DNA of 64,000 nucleotides from JACSRF01 sp963695505 (GTDB lineage Bacteria; Chloroflexota; Anaerolineae; Promineifilales; Promineifilaceae), in contig CAVOGX010000008.1 in the NCBI GenBank assembly GCA_963695505.1, forward strand, positions 69,592 to 133,591, given 5' to 3'. Within the stretch, counting starts at the first letter, position 1; each line of letters starts with the position of its first letter. Positions 52,763 through 62,215 of this stretch are shown one piece after another. Below the pieces are notes generated by a model. That model had not been told where the DNA came from. It made no database searches and saw nothing but the letters and a program-made list of their open reading frames with translations. The position numbers were made by a program, and so were the translations under genes.

Positions 52763-54091
52763 ATGGCTCAACCAGACAAAACCCCCACATTCAATATGAA
52801 AGTCGTGGTCCAAGAGACAGGTATTAAACCCGACACGCTGCGCGCCTGGGAAAGAAGGTACGGTTTGCCCGAACCGGAGCGCACCGATGGCGGTCATCGC
52901 CTTTACTCGGAATATGACATTGAGCTCCTTAAATGGCTAATGGGCCGCCAGGAAGAAGGCATGAGCATTAGCCGGGCCGTGAAATTGTGGAAACAGTTGC
53001 TTGGTGATGGCAAAGACCCCCTGGTTTCTACGCCTGCGCCTGTGGCTCATGAACCCTTACCATCCCAAACCAAGCAAATTTCTGGGGACATGGTGACTCA
53101 GGCAAGAGAAAATTGGGTGCGTGCCTGTCTTAACTTTAACGAAGTTGAAGCACAACAGGTGCTTTCTCAGGCGTTTGCTCTATATCCTGTGGAGCTGGTG
53201 AGCCAGGAAGTGCTGCAAAAAGGAATCGCAGCTATCGGTCAGGGCTGGTATGAGGGTAAGGTGACGGTGCAGCAGGAGCATTTTGCCTCTGAACTGGCTG
53301 TCAGGCAGCTAGAGGCGCTGCTGGCTTCAATGGTGAGTGCTACACGCCACGGCCGAATTCTGGTGGCCTGTCCTCCCGATGAGCAGCATACTTTTGGTGC
53401 ACTGATGCTGACGCTGCTCTTGCGGCGGCGCGGCTGGGAAGTAATATATTTGGGCGCCAACGTGCCCCTGGTGCGCATGCAAGAATCGCTGGAGACGATA
53501 AAACCACATCTAGTAGTTCTCTCTTCTCAGACTTTGCACACGGCCAGTACCATGCTGGAGATGGCTGATTTTCTGCAGGACAATGAAATTCCTCTGGCAT
53601 ATGGTGGAGCGGTTTTCAACTACATCACAGACCTTCGTGACCACTTGCCCGGCTATTTCCTCGGTGAAGAACTACAGGAAGCGCCGCGCATGGTGGAGCG
53701 AATCTTCACCTCATCAGAGCCTGCTCCAACGGTAAAACGGGCTACGCCTGAATACCAGTCCAGTCGGGAACGGTTTTTTGCCGAACGCGCCAAGATTGAA
53801 ACGGCCGTTTTCCAGATCCTGGCTGGCGACATGGAACCGGCATTAATCAAGAACGCCAACCTGGAATTGGGCAACAATATCAACGCGGCACTCACCCTGG
53901 GCAGCATGAAGCTGCTCAACGCCAATATTGAATGGGTACAGGGGCTGCTGACCAATTATGAGTACCGCCTTTCAGAGCTGATGTTGCAGCGGTTTTTGCA
54001 GGCTTATCACAATGCCTTACAGCAACACCTGCCCCAAGAAGCACAGCCCATTCACGAATGGTTTCGGTCTGTCATGAATTCTACGGCATAG
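52763..54091 (+). CDS. CarH-like MerR-family B12-dependent photoreceptor/regulator
   Basis: 442 residues from MAQPDKTPTFNMKVVVQETGIKPDTLRAWERRYGLPEPERTDGGHRLYSEYDIELLKWL, a MerR DNA-binding domain (start supported by AGGAAGG). Residues about 110-190 are the helical cobalamin-binding cap, with Trp162, nine residues, then Glu172-His173: the W-x9-EH signature of adenosylcobalamin light sensors. Residues about 195-310 are the Rossmann B12 domain with E207-x-H209-x-x-G212, whose His would ligate cobalt, and GWEVIYLGANVP. A C-terminal ~120-residue helical extension (from about 320, SSRERFFAERAKIETAVFQILAGD) goes beyond canonical CarH and is of unknown use. It probably represses light-protective genes in the dark. 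Confidence 0.9.
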   Translation: MAQPDKTPTFNMKVVVQETGIKPDTLRAWERRYGLPEPERTDGGHRLYSEYDIELLKWLMGRQEEGMSISRAVKLWKQLLGDGKDPLVSTPAPVAHEPLPSQTKQISGDMVTQARENWVRACLNFNEVEAQQVLSQAFALYPVELVSQEVLQKGIAAIGQGWYEGKVTVQQEHFASELAVRQLEALLASMVSATRHGRILVACPPDEQHTFGALMLTLLLRRRGWEVIYLGANVPLVRMQESLETIKPHLVVLSSQTLHTASTMLEMADFLQDNEIPLAYGGAVFNYITDLRDHLPGYFLGEELQEAPRMVERIFTSSEPAPTVKRATPEYQSSRERFFAERAKIETAVFQILAGDMEPALIKNANLELGNNINAALTLGSMKLLNANIEWVQGLLTNYEYRLSELMLQRFLQAYHNALQQHLPQEAQPIHEWFRSVMNSTA

Positions 54092-54253
54092 CCATTCCAT
54101 GCTCACAATCGAACTGCGTACCTGGTTCGTAGAGTTGGCGTTCTAAAACGGCTAGAAGTCGTCAGGCTGCTTCTTTTTCCCTCAAGCATACTATCTCTTA
54201 ATGCCCCGGCGATAAACGTTCAAATTCGGGAAGCGGGCAGAAGAGGTGCATGT

Positions 54254-56125
54254 ATGCGCAACCAAAAACTATGCGGTTCACTTTGTAATATTTTGTTACC
54301 CTTTGCAGCCTTTGCCTTGCTGGTCGCCTGCACCCCAACCCAGGGTCCCATCTCACCTACTAGAGTGGTGATTACCCGCGAAACGGCCGTTTCCCCCACT
54401 CCCACAATCTCCCCTCTCGACACCCTGATTACCCAACTAGCGCAGACCGGGGCCGTGGTCGTCAACGAAGGAGAAGAGCCCCAAGGCTTGTTTGAGGGAG
54501 CGACCGGCCTTGTCCGCCTTACCGTCAATGGAGCCGTTGTGCGCGTCTTTACCTTTCCCACCCTGGCCGCCCGCCAATACATCAGCGGCGCTCTATCACC
54601 TGATGGTTCCCAGTTGACCTTCACTCTGGGCGATAGTGTTACAGAAGTCTTCATGGAATGGGAATCCTTTCCCGTTTTTTGGGCACTCGACACCCTGTTG
54701 ATTAATTACGTTGGGGAAGATACGGCCGTTATCGACCTCCTCTCCACCGCCCTGGGCACCCCCATCGCCAATGGCTTTCGCCCTTATCCCACCCCCACAC
54801 CAGAAGTAATCTTCCTCACTCCTACTCCGCCGCCGCTGCCCACGCCTACTCCTGTCGCGGTCACAGACCCGCCCATCTTTAGTGGTGGTAACGTGCGGCT
54901 ACAAGGCTGGTCGCCCGACGGCCGTTTCCTGGCCTATTTTGAGTACACGCAGGAACAGCTCGACGCCACTGAGTACCCTGGCAGCGCAGAAGGCACTTTC
55001 ACTCTCTACGACACCACTAGCGGCGCAAAATGCCAGCGCTACCCCCTCAGCGGCATGTATGCCCACGAAGGGGATACCACCGGGCAGCGTTTCATCTGGC
55101 TGCCAGACGGCTCCTTTTTCATCATCACCATGGACTCCCAGGTAATTCAGGCGGACGTGCCCTGCGGAAGTGACGTTGATTTAACGGCCGTCTTCCCCCA
55201 AAAACTGATCCGCATTGAAAGCCTCAGCCCCGACCAGACTCGGCTGCTGCTCAAGGCGGAAAGCGGCTACCTGCTTTACGACTGGCAAATCCAGGCCATC
55301 ACCCCCATTGCTGAAATACCCCCCGACGCCTTCAATAACCTGGTTTGGTCGCCTGATGGGGCGTACATTGGCGTCACCCTGGCCGGCAACTACACCGGCG
55401 ACCGCAGCCCCATTGGCGGCTCCCGCGTAGTAGACGCGGCCACGGGCCAAATCATCGCCCGCCACGACTGGGAACCGGCCAACGCCCTGGACGGCACCTT
55501 TGGCGGCCCGGAGTGGATCAGCCCCACGGAGTTTGTGGTGACGCTGAGCCTGGATCAGGGGCCGTTTTTCATGAATGTAGAGGGGGAAATACGGCCGTTG
55601 CTGCCCCTCTTTGGCCTGGAATTTGTGCGCGACCAGGTGAACGCTGTGGCCGATACCTACGTGGACCCCGCCAGCGGCGCGTACCACATCCTCACCGACT
55701 TTGGCTGGTTTGGCAGCAGCTACCCACCCCAGGTCTACCACAGCGACACCGACAGCGTGGAAGTTCTTGAGCTGTCCAGCCTCCAGTTAACGCCCGACGG
55801 GCTGCTGTTTTATTCAGAAGGGTATCTGGCTCGACCCATTACGGCCGTTGGCGCACCCTTCTACAACATAGACACCCCCTGCCTGGCTGCCCTGTACACA
55901 CCTCCCAGCCCAATTTTTGTCCGGGCCACCGGAAACCCCACCGATGTCGCATTATACGCCATGCCGGAGTGCCGCTACCTGGAAACGGTGCAAATCCCGC
56001 CGCTGCCGGACGGCCGTTACGCCGGTGGAAGGGTATCCCCAGACGGCCGTTGGCTGGCCCTCTTCGCCACTCACAGCATTGGATACATTCCGGTGCTCTA
56101 CGTGATTCCTGTAGCTTTTCCCTGA
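54254..56125 (+). CDS. Lipoprotein with beta-propeller-like repeats
   Basis: 623 residues. The signal peptide ends in a lipobox (FALLVACTP), so it is anchored to the membrane. A short Thr/Pro stretch, an N-terminal domain (about 40-170) and a second Pro/Thr linker (PYPTPTPEVIFLTPTPPPLPTPTP) precede about seven TolB/WD40-like blades marked by SPDG, LPDG, SPDQ, SPDGAYIG and SPDGRWLALF. The role is probably extracytoplasmic scaffolding or ligand binding. Several blades are encoded across ACGGCCGT sites, giving PDGRF/PDGRY/PDGRW. Confidence 0.82.
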   Translation: MRNQKLCGSLCNILLPFAAFALLVACTPTQGPISPTRVVITRETAVSPTPTISPLDTLITQLAQTGAVVVNEGEEPQGLFEGATGLVRLTVNGAVVRVFTFPTLAARQYISGALSPDGSQLTFTLGDSVTEVFMEWESFPVFWALDTLLINYVGEDTAVIDLLSTALGTPIANGFRPYPTPTPEVIFLTPTPPPLPTPTPVAVTDPPIFSGGNVRLQGWSPDGRFLAYFEYTQEQLDATEYPGSAEGTFTLYDTTSGAKCQRYPLSGMYAHEGDTTGQRFIWLPDGSFFIITMDSQVIQADVPCGSDVDLTAVFPQKLIRIESLSPDQTRLLLKAESGYLLYDWQIQAITPIAEIPPDAFNNLVWSPDGAYIGVTLAGNYTGDRSPIGGSRVVDAATGQIIARHDWEPANALDGTFGGPEWISPTEFVVTLSLDQGPFFMNVEGEIRPLLPLFGLEFVRDQVNAVADTYVDPASGAYHILTDFGWFGSSYPPQVYHSDTDSVEVLELSSLQLTPDGLLFYSEGYLARPITAVGAPFYNIDTPCLAALYTPPSPIFVRATGNPTDVALYAMPECRYLETVQIPPLPDGRYAGGRVSPDGRWLALFATHSIGYIPVLYVIPVAFP

Positions 56126-56338
56126 TGGTATTTGCCCAGCTATAATGAGCCCATTTTTATGCCTTTACAATGGCAATCTGCGTCTTTTGTATTAGGTTCA
56201 TTTCCAACAGTTGACTGATTCTGGCATGGAGAAAAGTGCCTATACTTAACTGGAATTGATGGCAACAAACCATAAAGTTCAGCACGCCACCACGTAAAAG
56301 GAAATCTCGATTACATTCAAGGGAGACCATTCAAGCAG

Positions 56339-57367
56339 ATGAGCATCAATTTCAACCATTTTCTCGACAGCAAGCCCAGGCACTTTATATTGGGCCTGGC
56401 CATCGCCTTCACCGCAGTGGTGTGGCTGCTGGATTATGTAACCGGTCCGCAAATTTCGACCTCTATTTTTTATCTCATACCCATTTCCCTGACCGTCTGG
56501 TACATCGACACCACCAGCGGCATTTTCTTCGCCATTGCCAGCGCCGTTATCTGGCTCATTACCGACATTTTGACCAACGTCTATACTGCCCCCCTGAGCC
56601 CTTACTGGAATGCCATGGTGCGGCTGGGTTTTTTCAGCATTGTGCTGGCTGCTTTGGCTTCTCTAAAAGCGGCGCGCCAACGCCAGGAAGAGCTGATGGA
56701 GTTTGTCGTCCACGATTTGCGCTCACCGCTGAGCAACATGCTCACTGCCCTTGATTTACTACCAGACCTTATTGCCGAAGGAGACCTGGAGGAAGCCCGC
56801 GAATTGATTAATATGTCAACAACCTCGGGAAATAGATTGCTCATTCTGATTAACTCGCTTTTAGATTTAGCCCGGTTAGAAAGCAAAAAGATGCCCCTGG
56901 AATTAGAAAAAATATATTTGCAAAATTGTCTGAATGAGGCAATGCTCCAGGTTTCAACCATGGCCGCTAGAAAGGAAATAACCGTGGCACTCCAAGAAGC
57001 AACTGCTGAACTTTATGCCATTGCGGACCGTGAATTGACGCTGCGCATACTGGTTAATATTCTGGGGAACGCCATCAAATTCAGCCCTGCCGGCTCGCAA
57101 ATTTCCATTGGGATGCAATTAGCGCAAAAGGGCGTTGTGCAGGTTTGTGTCAGCGATCAGGGACCGGGCATTCCGCAAAAATGGCAGCGGCAGGCATTCG
57201 AGAAATTTGGGCAGGTGCAGGCGCGCAAGGCTGGCGCCGCGGTGGGCAGCGGACTGGGGCTGGCGTTCTGCAAGCTGGCGGTGGAAGCTCAGGGCGGCCA
57301 AATCTGGTTTGAGCCGGGCGATCCCTTGGGAACCGTGGTCTGTTTTACCTATCCCGGCTCCGATTAG
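56339..57367 (+). CDS. Membrane-anchored sensor histidine kinase
   Basis: 342 residues. The N-terminal ~105 hold four helices (FILGLAIAFTAVVWLLDYV, ISTSIFYLIPISLTVWYI, GIFFAIASAVIWLITDIL, VRLGFFSIVLAALASL), a small membrane sensor without a large outer loop. HisKA then carries EFVVHDLRSPLSNML (phosphorylated His), and HATPase_c shows N box VNILGNAIKFSP, G1 DQGPGIP and G2 GSGLGLAFCKL. No response regulator is adjacent. The 210-bp gap before it has no further gene. Confidence 0.93.
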   Translation: MSINFNHFLDSKPRHFILGLAIAFTAVVWLLDYVTGPQISTSIFYLIPISLTVWYIDTTSGIFFAIASAVIWLITDILTNVYTAPLSPYWNAMVRLGFFSIVLAALASLKAARQRQEELMEFVVHDLRSPLSNMLTALDLLPDLIAEGDLEEARELINMSTTSGNRLLILINSLLDLARLESKKMPLELEKIYLQNCLNEAMLQVSTMAARKEITVALQEATAELYAIADRELTLRILVNILGNAIKFSPAGSQISIGMQLAQKGVVQVCVSDQGPGIPQKWQRQAFEKFGQVQARKAGAAVGSGLGLAFCKLAVEAQGGQIWFEPGDPLGTVVCFTYPGSD

Positions 57368-57433
57368 CAGGCGCATGGCAAGAGTTTGGCTGACGTCGGG
57401 TCAAATATCCTTCTACCGGCTAAAATAGGGACC

Positions 57434-58921
57434 ATGACGGTTCTTTGCAGGGTTGTTTCGCTTGTTTGGATTTCTTTTCTAGTTATTGTGACAGGTTGCA
57501 CGGCCCATGAATCTGAAACAGTCGCCGCAGTAACACAATCCTCAACCCTCACGGCTACTCTGGACCTTCCAACTACTGAAGCTTCAGGCTCGTTGCCCCC
57601 CACCTACACTCCGCGCCCAACCAGCACAGGCACCTTCACCCCCACTCCAAGCATCACTCCCACAAAAACACCACGCCCCACCCATACGCCAACCATTACC
57701 CCCACCCCTTTTCCCTACCCCAACCTGGATGAGACGCTGCCCACCCCGGAAACGGCCGTTCCCACCCCCGTGCCCACCTTTCCCATTCCCGACAACCTCA
57801 CCATCATCGCTTTGTTGGGCAACGATGGCGACGCCCTCGACCGGGGCCGCACCGACAGCATCATTCTCGTTGCCGTCAACAAACAGGCGCAAACCGCCAC
57901 CCTGCTCAACCTGCCCCGCGACCTGTACCTGCCTGTACCCGCCTGGCAAATGGCGCGGATCAACCAGGTGCTGCCCCACGGATATGCCGCCAACTATTCT
58001 GGCGGTGGCCTGGGCTTGCTAAACGATACTCTGCTGTGGAGCTTTGGCGTGCCCACAGACAACTATGTGCGCATCGGCTTCAGCGGCTTCAAAGAGGCCA
58101 TCAATGCCCTGGGCGGTGTGGAGGTGGCCGTCACCTGCCCCTTGCGCGACTGGCGGCTAACATCGCCAGAGTTAGACCCCGCCGTGGAGGAAAACTGGGA
58201 GCAGTTTACGCTAGAACCGGGCGTTTACCAGATGGACGGCGACCTGGCCCTCTGGTATGCGCGCTCGCGGCGCACCACCAGCGACTTTGAACGCGGCCGT
58301 CGCCAGCAGCAAATTCTGCACGCCATCTTTAGCCAGGGGCTCAATCGCGACTTGCTTCCCCAGGTGCCCGCCCTTTGGGAGGCGTACCGCCAAACAGTGG
58401 AAACCGACCTGGGACTGGCACAGGTGCTGGAAATGGCGGCGCTGGCTCCAACCATTCGCGACAACGGCATCCGCCACCTGACGCTGCCTTACAGCGCCTT
58501 TCGCAGTTGGCAGGTGCCCAGTTCTGGCGCGGCGGTGCAGCTCATCAACTGGGAAGCAGCCGAACCGGTGTTTGCGCAGCTCTTGCAGCCGTCGGAGCTC
58601 AATCGCGGGGGACGGCCGTTAACCGTGGAAATTGCCACCAACAGCTACCTCCAGTACAGGCTGGCCGCAGAAAATCTGGCCTGGTTTGGCATCATTCCCG
58701 TCTTCAACCAGACCCCCGAGCCAGACCCACCCACCACCACCATTATTCTGCACGCTCCCAACGACAAAGGGGCTTTTAGCTGGATAGTGGCCTGGGCCTT
58801 CGGTCAGCGCAGCGAAAATGTCATTCTGCAGGGTGACACCGACCACCCTTACACTTATACCATTCGCCTGGGCACAGATTTTAACCCTTGCCGCCCGCTG
58901 CTCGAGGCACCGCGCGGATAA
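57434..58921 (+). CDS. LytR-CpsA-Psr (LCP) family protein with Pro/Thr stalk
   Basis: 495 residues from MTVLCRVVSLVWISFLVIVTGCTAHES, a lipoprotein signal (VTGC); the frame open from 57386 is not native. A Thr/Pro-rich stalk (about 50-115) precedes the LCP catalytic domain: NLTIIALLGNDGDALDRGRTDSIILVAVNKQAQTATLLNLPRDLYLPVP, YVRIGFSGFKEAINALGGVEVAV, YQMDGDLALWYARSRRTTSDFERGRRQQQIL. The Asp and Arg residues that bind the polyprenyl pyrophosphate are present. A C-terminal ~100-residue LytR_C-like domain follows. LCP proteins attach glycopolymers to cell-wall or protein acceptors, which fits the glycan locus at 1-17 kb. Confidence 0.9.
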   Translation: MTVLCRVVSLVWISFLVIVTGCTAHESETVAAVTQSSTLTATLDLPTTEASGSLPPTYTPRPTSTGTFTPTPSITPTKTPRPTHTPTITPTPFPYPNLDETLPTPETAVPTPVPTFPIPDNLTIIALLGNDGDALDRGRTDSIILVAVNKQAQTATLLNLPRDLYLPVPAWQMARINQVLPHGYAANYSGGGLGLLNDTLLWSFGVPTDNYVRIGFSGFKEAINALGGVEVAVTCPLRDWRLTSPELDPAVEENWEQFTLEPGVYQMDGDLALWYARSRRTTSDFERGRRQQQILHAIFSQGLNRDLLPQVPALWEAYRQTVETDLGLAQVLEMAALAPTIRDNGIRHLTLPYSAFRSWQVPSSGAAVQLINWEAAEPVFAQLLQPSELNRGGRPLTVEIATNSYLQYRLAAENLAWFGIIPVFNQTPEPDPPTTTIILHAPNDKGAFSWIVAWAFGQRSENVILQGDTDHPYTYTIRLGTDFNPCRPLLEAPRG

Positions 58922-58952
58922 AAAAGACTGGAAGCCCAAGCCCCCAGTCTTC
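58921..58952 (-). terminator. Rho-independent terminator of the P1B-4 ATPase gene
   Basis: An 8-bp stem (58925-58932 AAGACTGG with 58945-58952 CCAGTCTT), 12-base loop and, on the minus strand, six T. It lies between two convergent genes and may also act weakly on the LCP transcript. Confidence 0.75.
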
Positions 58953-58985
58953 AATCTTCAATCTTCAGCCTCTAATGCTCAGTTA

Positions 58986-61277
58986 CTACCCCCGGTACGC
59001 CAGCAGGCGCAAGCCATTCAACGACACCAACACCGTGCCGCCTTCATGACCGATGACGGCCGCCGGCAGCGGCAGGTCAGAAATGAAGATGGTGGCCAGC
59101 ATCAGCAAAATCATGAACAGGGCGAAGCCTAAATTCACCCACAGCGTGCGCCGCGTTTTACGGCTCAAGCCGATCATGAAGGGCAGGTTGTGCAAGTCAT
59201 CGGACATCAGCACCACGTCGGCCGTTTCCAGGGCTACGTCCGTACCAGCCGCACCCATAGCAATGCCAATGGTGGCCGTAGCCAGAGCCGGGGCATCGTT
59301 GACGCCGTCGCCCACCATGGCCACCGGGCCATACTTCTCGCGTATTTCTTTTACGGCCGTTACCTTATCTTCCGGCAATAAATCCGCATAAACGGCATCC
59401 ACCCCTACCTCGGCAGCAATGCGTTCGGCCACCTGCTTATTATCGCCGGTAAGCATGACGATGTGCTCGATGCCGTTAGCTCGCAAAGCCTTGATGACCT
59501 CTGGTGCTTCAGGCCGAATGACGTCGGCAAAGGCAATGACGCCTAAAATGTGCGCCGCGTTTGTGTCGTCAATCTGGGCGACCACCACAGAGGTCTTGCC
59601 CTCATTTTGCAGGCGAGTAACGGTGGAAACGGCCGTTTCCAATCCCTCCGCTTCCATTTCCAGGCTTTCAAAATAGCGCAGGCTGCCAATGTGCACCTGC
59701 ACATCCCCCACGCGAGCTTCCACACCTTTGCCCGTCACCGCCTGGAAGGCTGATGCCTCAACCACGGCCAGCTCCCGCTCCTTTGCCGCATGCACCACCG
59801 CCTGCGCCAGTGGATGTTCCGAACGGGCTTCGGCAGCCGCCGCCAAGGCCAACAGATCATCCTCGCTGCCGTTTAGGGCCACCACATCCGTCACCTGCGG
59901 TTTGCCTTCTGTTAACGTGCCCGTCTTATCGAAAGCCATAGCCTTCACCGTGGCTGCATTCTCTACGTACACGCCGCCTTTGAATAAAATGCCCCGTCGT
60001 GCCCCGTTGCCAATGGCCGAAAGCACAGTTGCTGGCGTGCTGATGACAATAGCACAGGGTGATGCGGCTACCATGATGGTCATCGCCCGGTAAAACGCCG
60101 GGCTGAATGCTTCGCCCAACAACGTGATGGGAATGACGATAGCCAGCGCCGTAAGGGCAATAACCCCCATGGCGTAATATTGCTCAGCTTTGTCAATAAA
60201 ACGCTGTGTCTCGGCCTTTTCGCTGTGCGCCTCTTCCACCAGCCGGATCAGTTTGGCGAGAGTAGAATCCTTCGCTAATTTAGTTACGCCAATTTCCAGA
60301 CTGCCGTTTTTGTTAATGGTCCCGGCAAACACCAGGTCGCCTGGTTTTTTATCCACCGGCATCGACTCGCCGGTAATAGAGGATTGGTCAATGCTGCTCT
60401 CCCCCTCAATCACCACCCCATCCAGGGCAATGCGCTCGCCCGGTTTGACCACAATGCGATCACTAATCTTGATCTTTTCAATGGGCATGGGCACTAGTTC
60501 ATTACCCCGTTTGACCAACGCTGAAGCTGGTCGCAAATCGACCAAGGCAGAAATGGCGCTGCGGGTTTTTTCCATAGCAAAATCCTGCAGCACATTGGAG
60601 AGCGAAAAGAGGAAAAGCAGCATAGCGCCCTCAAAAGGCTCACCTACTAAGGCCGCGCCTAACGCCGCTAAAATCATGAGCAAATCTACGTCAATGGTGC
60701 GGTCCAGCAAGGATTGCAGCCCCGCTCGCAGCCCAAAGACACCCCCGGCGGCGTAGGCGACCACAAACAACCCGTTTACCAGGGCCGGCGCCCATTCTTG
60801 CCTTTCGCCAATAAAGCCTAAAATCATGGTTATGAGGGTAACGGCCGTAAACCACGCCTCCGCATGATGCGCCTCTAACCACACCCACACGGCAGCCATC
60901 CCAGTTACAGGGGTCTCTACTTCTTCTCGCTCCGCCTCAGTTAGCACTTCGCAGGCCGATGGGGAAACAGGCAGCCCCATGTTGGCTACCTTCTGCTGAA
61001 TGGTATCCGGCGAAACCAGGCGCGAATCATAAGTTACGCTGAGCACGCCGCCCATGTAGCTGGCTGATGCACGCTCTACACCCGGCAGTTCGTTCAACTG
61101 TTTTTCCAGCATCACTGCACAGGACTCGCACGACCGGCCTCCCCGTTTGCCCAGACGCATGGTGCAAGTTTCCCATTGCTGCTGCAATTTAGGAGGCAGT
61201 TCTTGCGTGTATTCGGCTAGGCCTGTACCGGACAGTGGCGGGTTTTCTGATTGTATTGTTTTTGATTGTGTGTTCAT
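58986..61277 (-). CDS. P1B-4-type heavy-metal-transporting ATPase (Co/Zn/Fe type)
   Basis: 763 residues from MNTQSKTIQS (ATG at 61277, AAAGGTG upstream); a TTG at 61316 is the alternative. An N-terminal HMA-like domain holds GGRSCESCAVMLEKQLNELPGVERASASYMGG, with a CxxC. The transmembrane metal site is SPC (MVAASPCAIVISTPATVLSAIGN), and the last helices carry HEGGT (AVIGHEGGTVLVSLNGLRLL). SPC together with HEGGT defines the P1B-4 group, which exports Co2+, Zn2+ or Fe2+. The TGES loop is SSITGESMPV, the phosphorylation site AFDKTGTLTEGKPQVT, the hinge MVGDGVNDAPAL. P1B-4 pumps usually lack an N-terminal metal-binding domain, so this one is unusual. AT-rich DNA with an imperfect inverted repeat (about 61365-61395) precedes it. 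Confidence 0.93.
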   Translation of the reverse strand: MNTQSKTIQSENPPLSGTGLAEYTQELPPKLQQQWETCTMRLGKRGGRSCESCAVMLEKQLNELPGVERASASYMGGVLSVTYDSRLVSPDTIQQKVANMGLPVSPSACEVLTEAEREEVETPVTGMAAVWVWLEAHHAEAWFTAVTLITMILGFIGERQEWAPALVNGLFVVAYAAGGVFGLRAGLQSLLDRTIDVDLLMILAALGAALVGEPFEGAMLLFLFSLSNVLQDFAMEKTRSAISALVDLRPASALVKRGNELVPMPIEKIKISDRIVVKPGERIALDGVVIEGESSIDQSSITGESMPVDKKPGDLVFAGTINKNGSLEIGVTKLAKDSTLAKLIRLVEEAHSEKAETQRFIDKAEQYYAMGVIALTALAIVIPITLLGEAFSPAFYRAMTIMVAASPCAIVISTPATVLSAIGNGARRGILFKGGVYVENAATVKAMAFDKTGTLTEGKPQVTDVVALNGSEDDLLALAAAAEARSEHPLAQAVVHAAKERELAVVEASAFQAVTGKGVEARVGDVQVHIGSLRYFESLEMEAEGLETAVSTVTRLQNEGKTSVVVAQIDDTNAAHILGVIAFADVIRPEAPEVIKALRANGIEHIVMLTGDNKQVAERIAAEVGVDAVYADLLPEDKVTAVKEIREKYGPVAMVGDGVNDAPALATATIGIAMGAAGTDVALETADVVLMSDDLHNLPFMIGLSRKTRRTLWVNLGFALFMILLMLATIFISDLPLPAAVIGHEGGTVLVSLNGLRLLAYRG

Positions 61278-61433
61278 CGCAAAAGCACCTTTTAGGGTCA
61301 CCTTAAATTTATCCAAGGTTTGATTTAAAGATTATTTATTAGGTATATTTAACCATGTATATACTTTAAATTAACTGCGGTTAAATTTTACGGGAAACAA
61401 CTAGAAAATCAAGAATATTTACCCGCCTCTTAC

Positions 61434-61460
61434 AAAAAAAGAGGCCACCTCACCAGAGGT
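61434..61460 (-). terminator. Possible rho-independent terminator
   Basis: A short 5-bp stem (ACCTC/GAGGT, 61447-61460) is followed after four bases on the minus strand by TCTTTTTTT. It lies 40 bp beyond the stop of the sulfotransferase-like gene. The stem is short, so confidence is limited. Confidence 0.45.
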
Positions 61461-61498
61461 AAGCCCCCCAAAAATTTCCTTCGATTACCTAAGCGAAA

Positions 61499-62113
61499 TC
61501 AGGATTCTTCAGCACGGTTGCGGTACAGATTTGGGTCAACAACGGTTGCCATACCCTCTTCATTTAGCTGCCCACCGCAAAAAGCGTTAATTTGCCCAAT
61601 ATGGGAAAGGGGATCGGCTAGGACGTCACTATAATGCACGTACAAAACCTGCATGTTGGGCTGCTGTGCCAGCCAATTTTCTGTCTCCGCCAGGTGCTTT
61701 TCAAATAAGGCCGACATCTGAGCATCATCCATTTTGTCCGGATCCTCGCCGCGGCGAATGAGCATCTTTCGCTGGGAAGCTAGAATCTCGTCCATATTGC
61801 GGCGCACAAAAATAATGCGATACTGATAGCCAGGAGGTAAATGCTTGAGCAATGCTGAGATGACTTTTACGGCCTTGCCTTCGGCATCAGCAACCCACGC
61901 GGTATCGCCCTTGTCCAGTTTCTTCACCCGCTCAAATTCGTAGTAACCTTTAGGGTTATCGGCATCGGCCTGACGAATGCCATCCTGAATCGGGGGAATG
62001 CCACCGGCATCGAGCATTTTCATCATCATGGACGTGCCTGAGCGCGGCAGTCCGGAGACAACTGTCACAAATTGGGGTTCTTCTGAACCAAATAATTTTC
62101 GCAAAAAGCCCAT
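61499..62113 (-). CDS. Sulfotransferase-family protein
   Basis: 204 residues. The 5'-phosphosulfate loop FVTVVSGLPRSGTSMMMKML stands at the N-terminus, followed by PKGYYEFERVKKL, YRIIFVRRNMDEILASQRKML (3'-phosphate-binding Arg region) and VLYVHYSDVLADPLSHIGQINAFCGG. This is a compact bacterial PAPS-dependent sulfotransferase layout. It may sulfate a surface glycan or lipid; the acceptor is unknown. It lies between two metal ATPase genes without obvious link to them. Confidence 0.87.
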   Translation of the reverse strand: MGFLRKLFGSEEPQFVTVVSGLPRSGTSMMMKMLDAGGIPPIQDGIRQADADNPKGYYEFERVKKLDKGDTAWVADAEGKAVKVISALLKHLPPGYQYRIIFVRRNMDEILASQRKMLIRRGEDPDKMDDAQMSALFEKHLAETENWLAQQPNMQVLYVHYSDVLADPLSHIGQINAFCGGQLNEEGMATVVDPNLYRNRAEES

Positions 62114-62215
62114 GATTTCCTCTATGGAATAATGTTAGCGGGTATCGTAGCATATTTTTGGAAAGCGTCAGGTTTTGAGGAGCAGTTTTGTGTGCGTTTC
62201 TATCAAAAAATCACG

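Noticed and set aside
54092..54253. Short hairpin AGAAG..CTTCT followed by TTTT near 54160 as terminator of the CarH gene
   Set aside because: The stem is only five base pairs with an 11-base loop, too weak to claim.
61365..61395. Imperfect inverted repeat before the P1B-4 ATPase as a metal-regulator operator
   Set aside because: The arms match only with a gap, and no known DtxR or ArsR consensus could be recognised; left as a possibility only.
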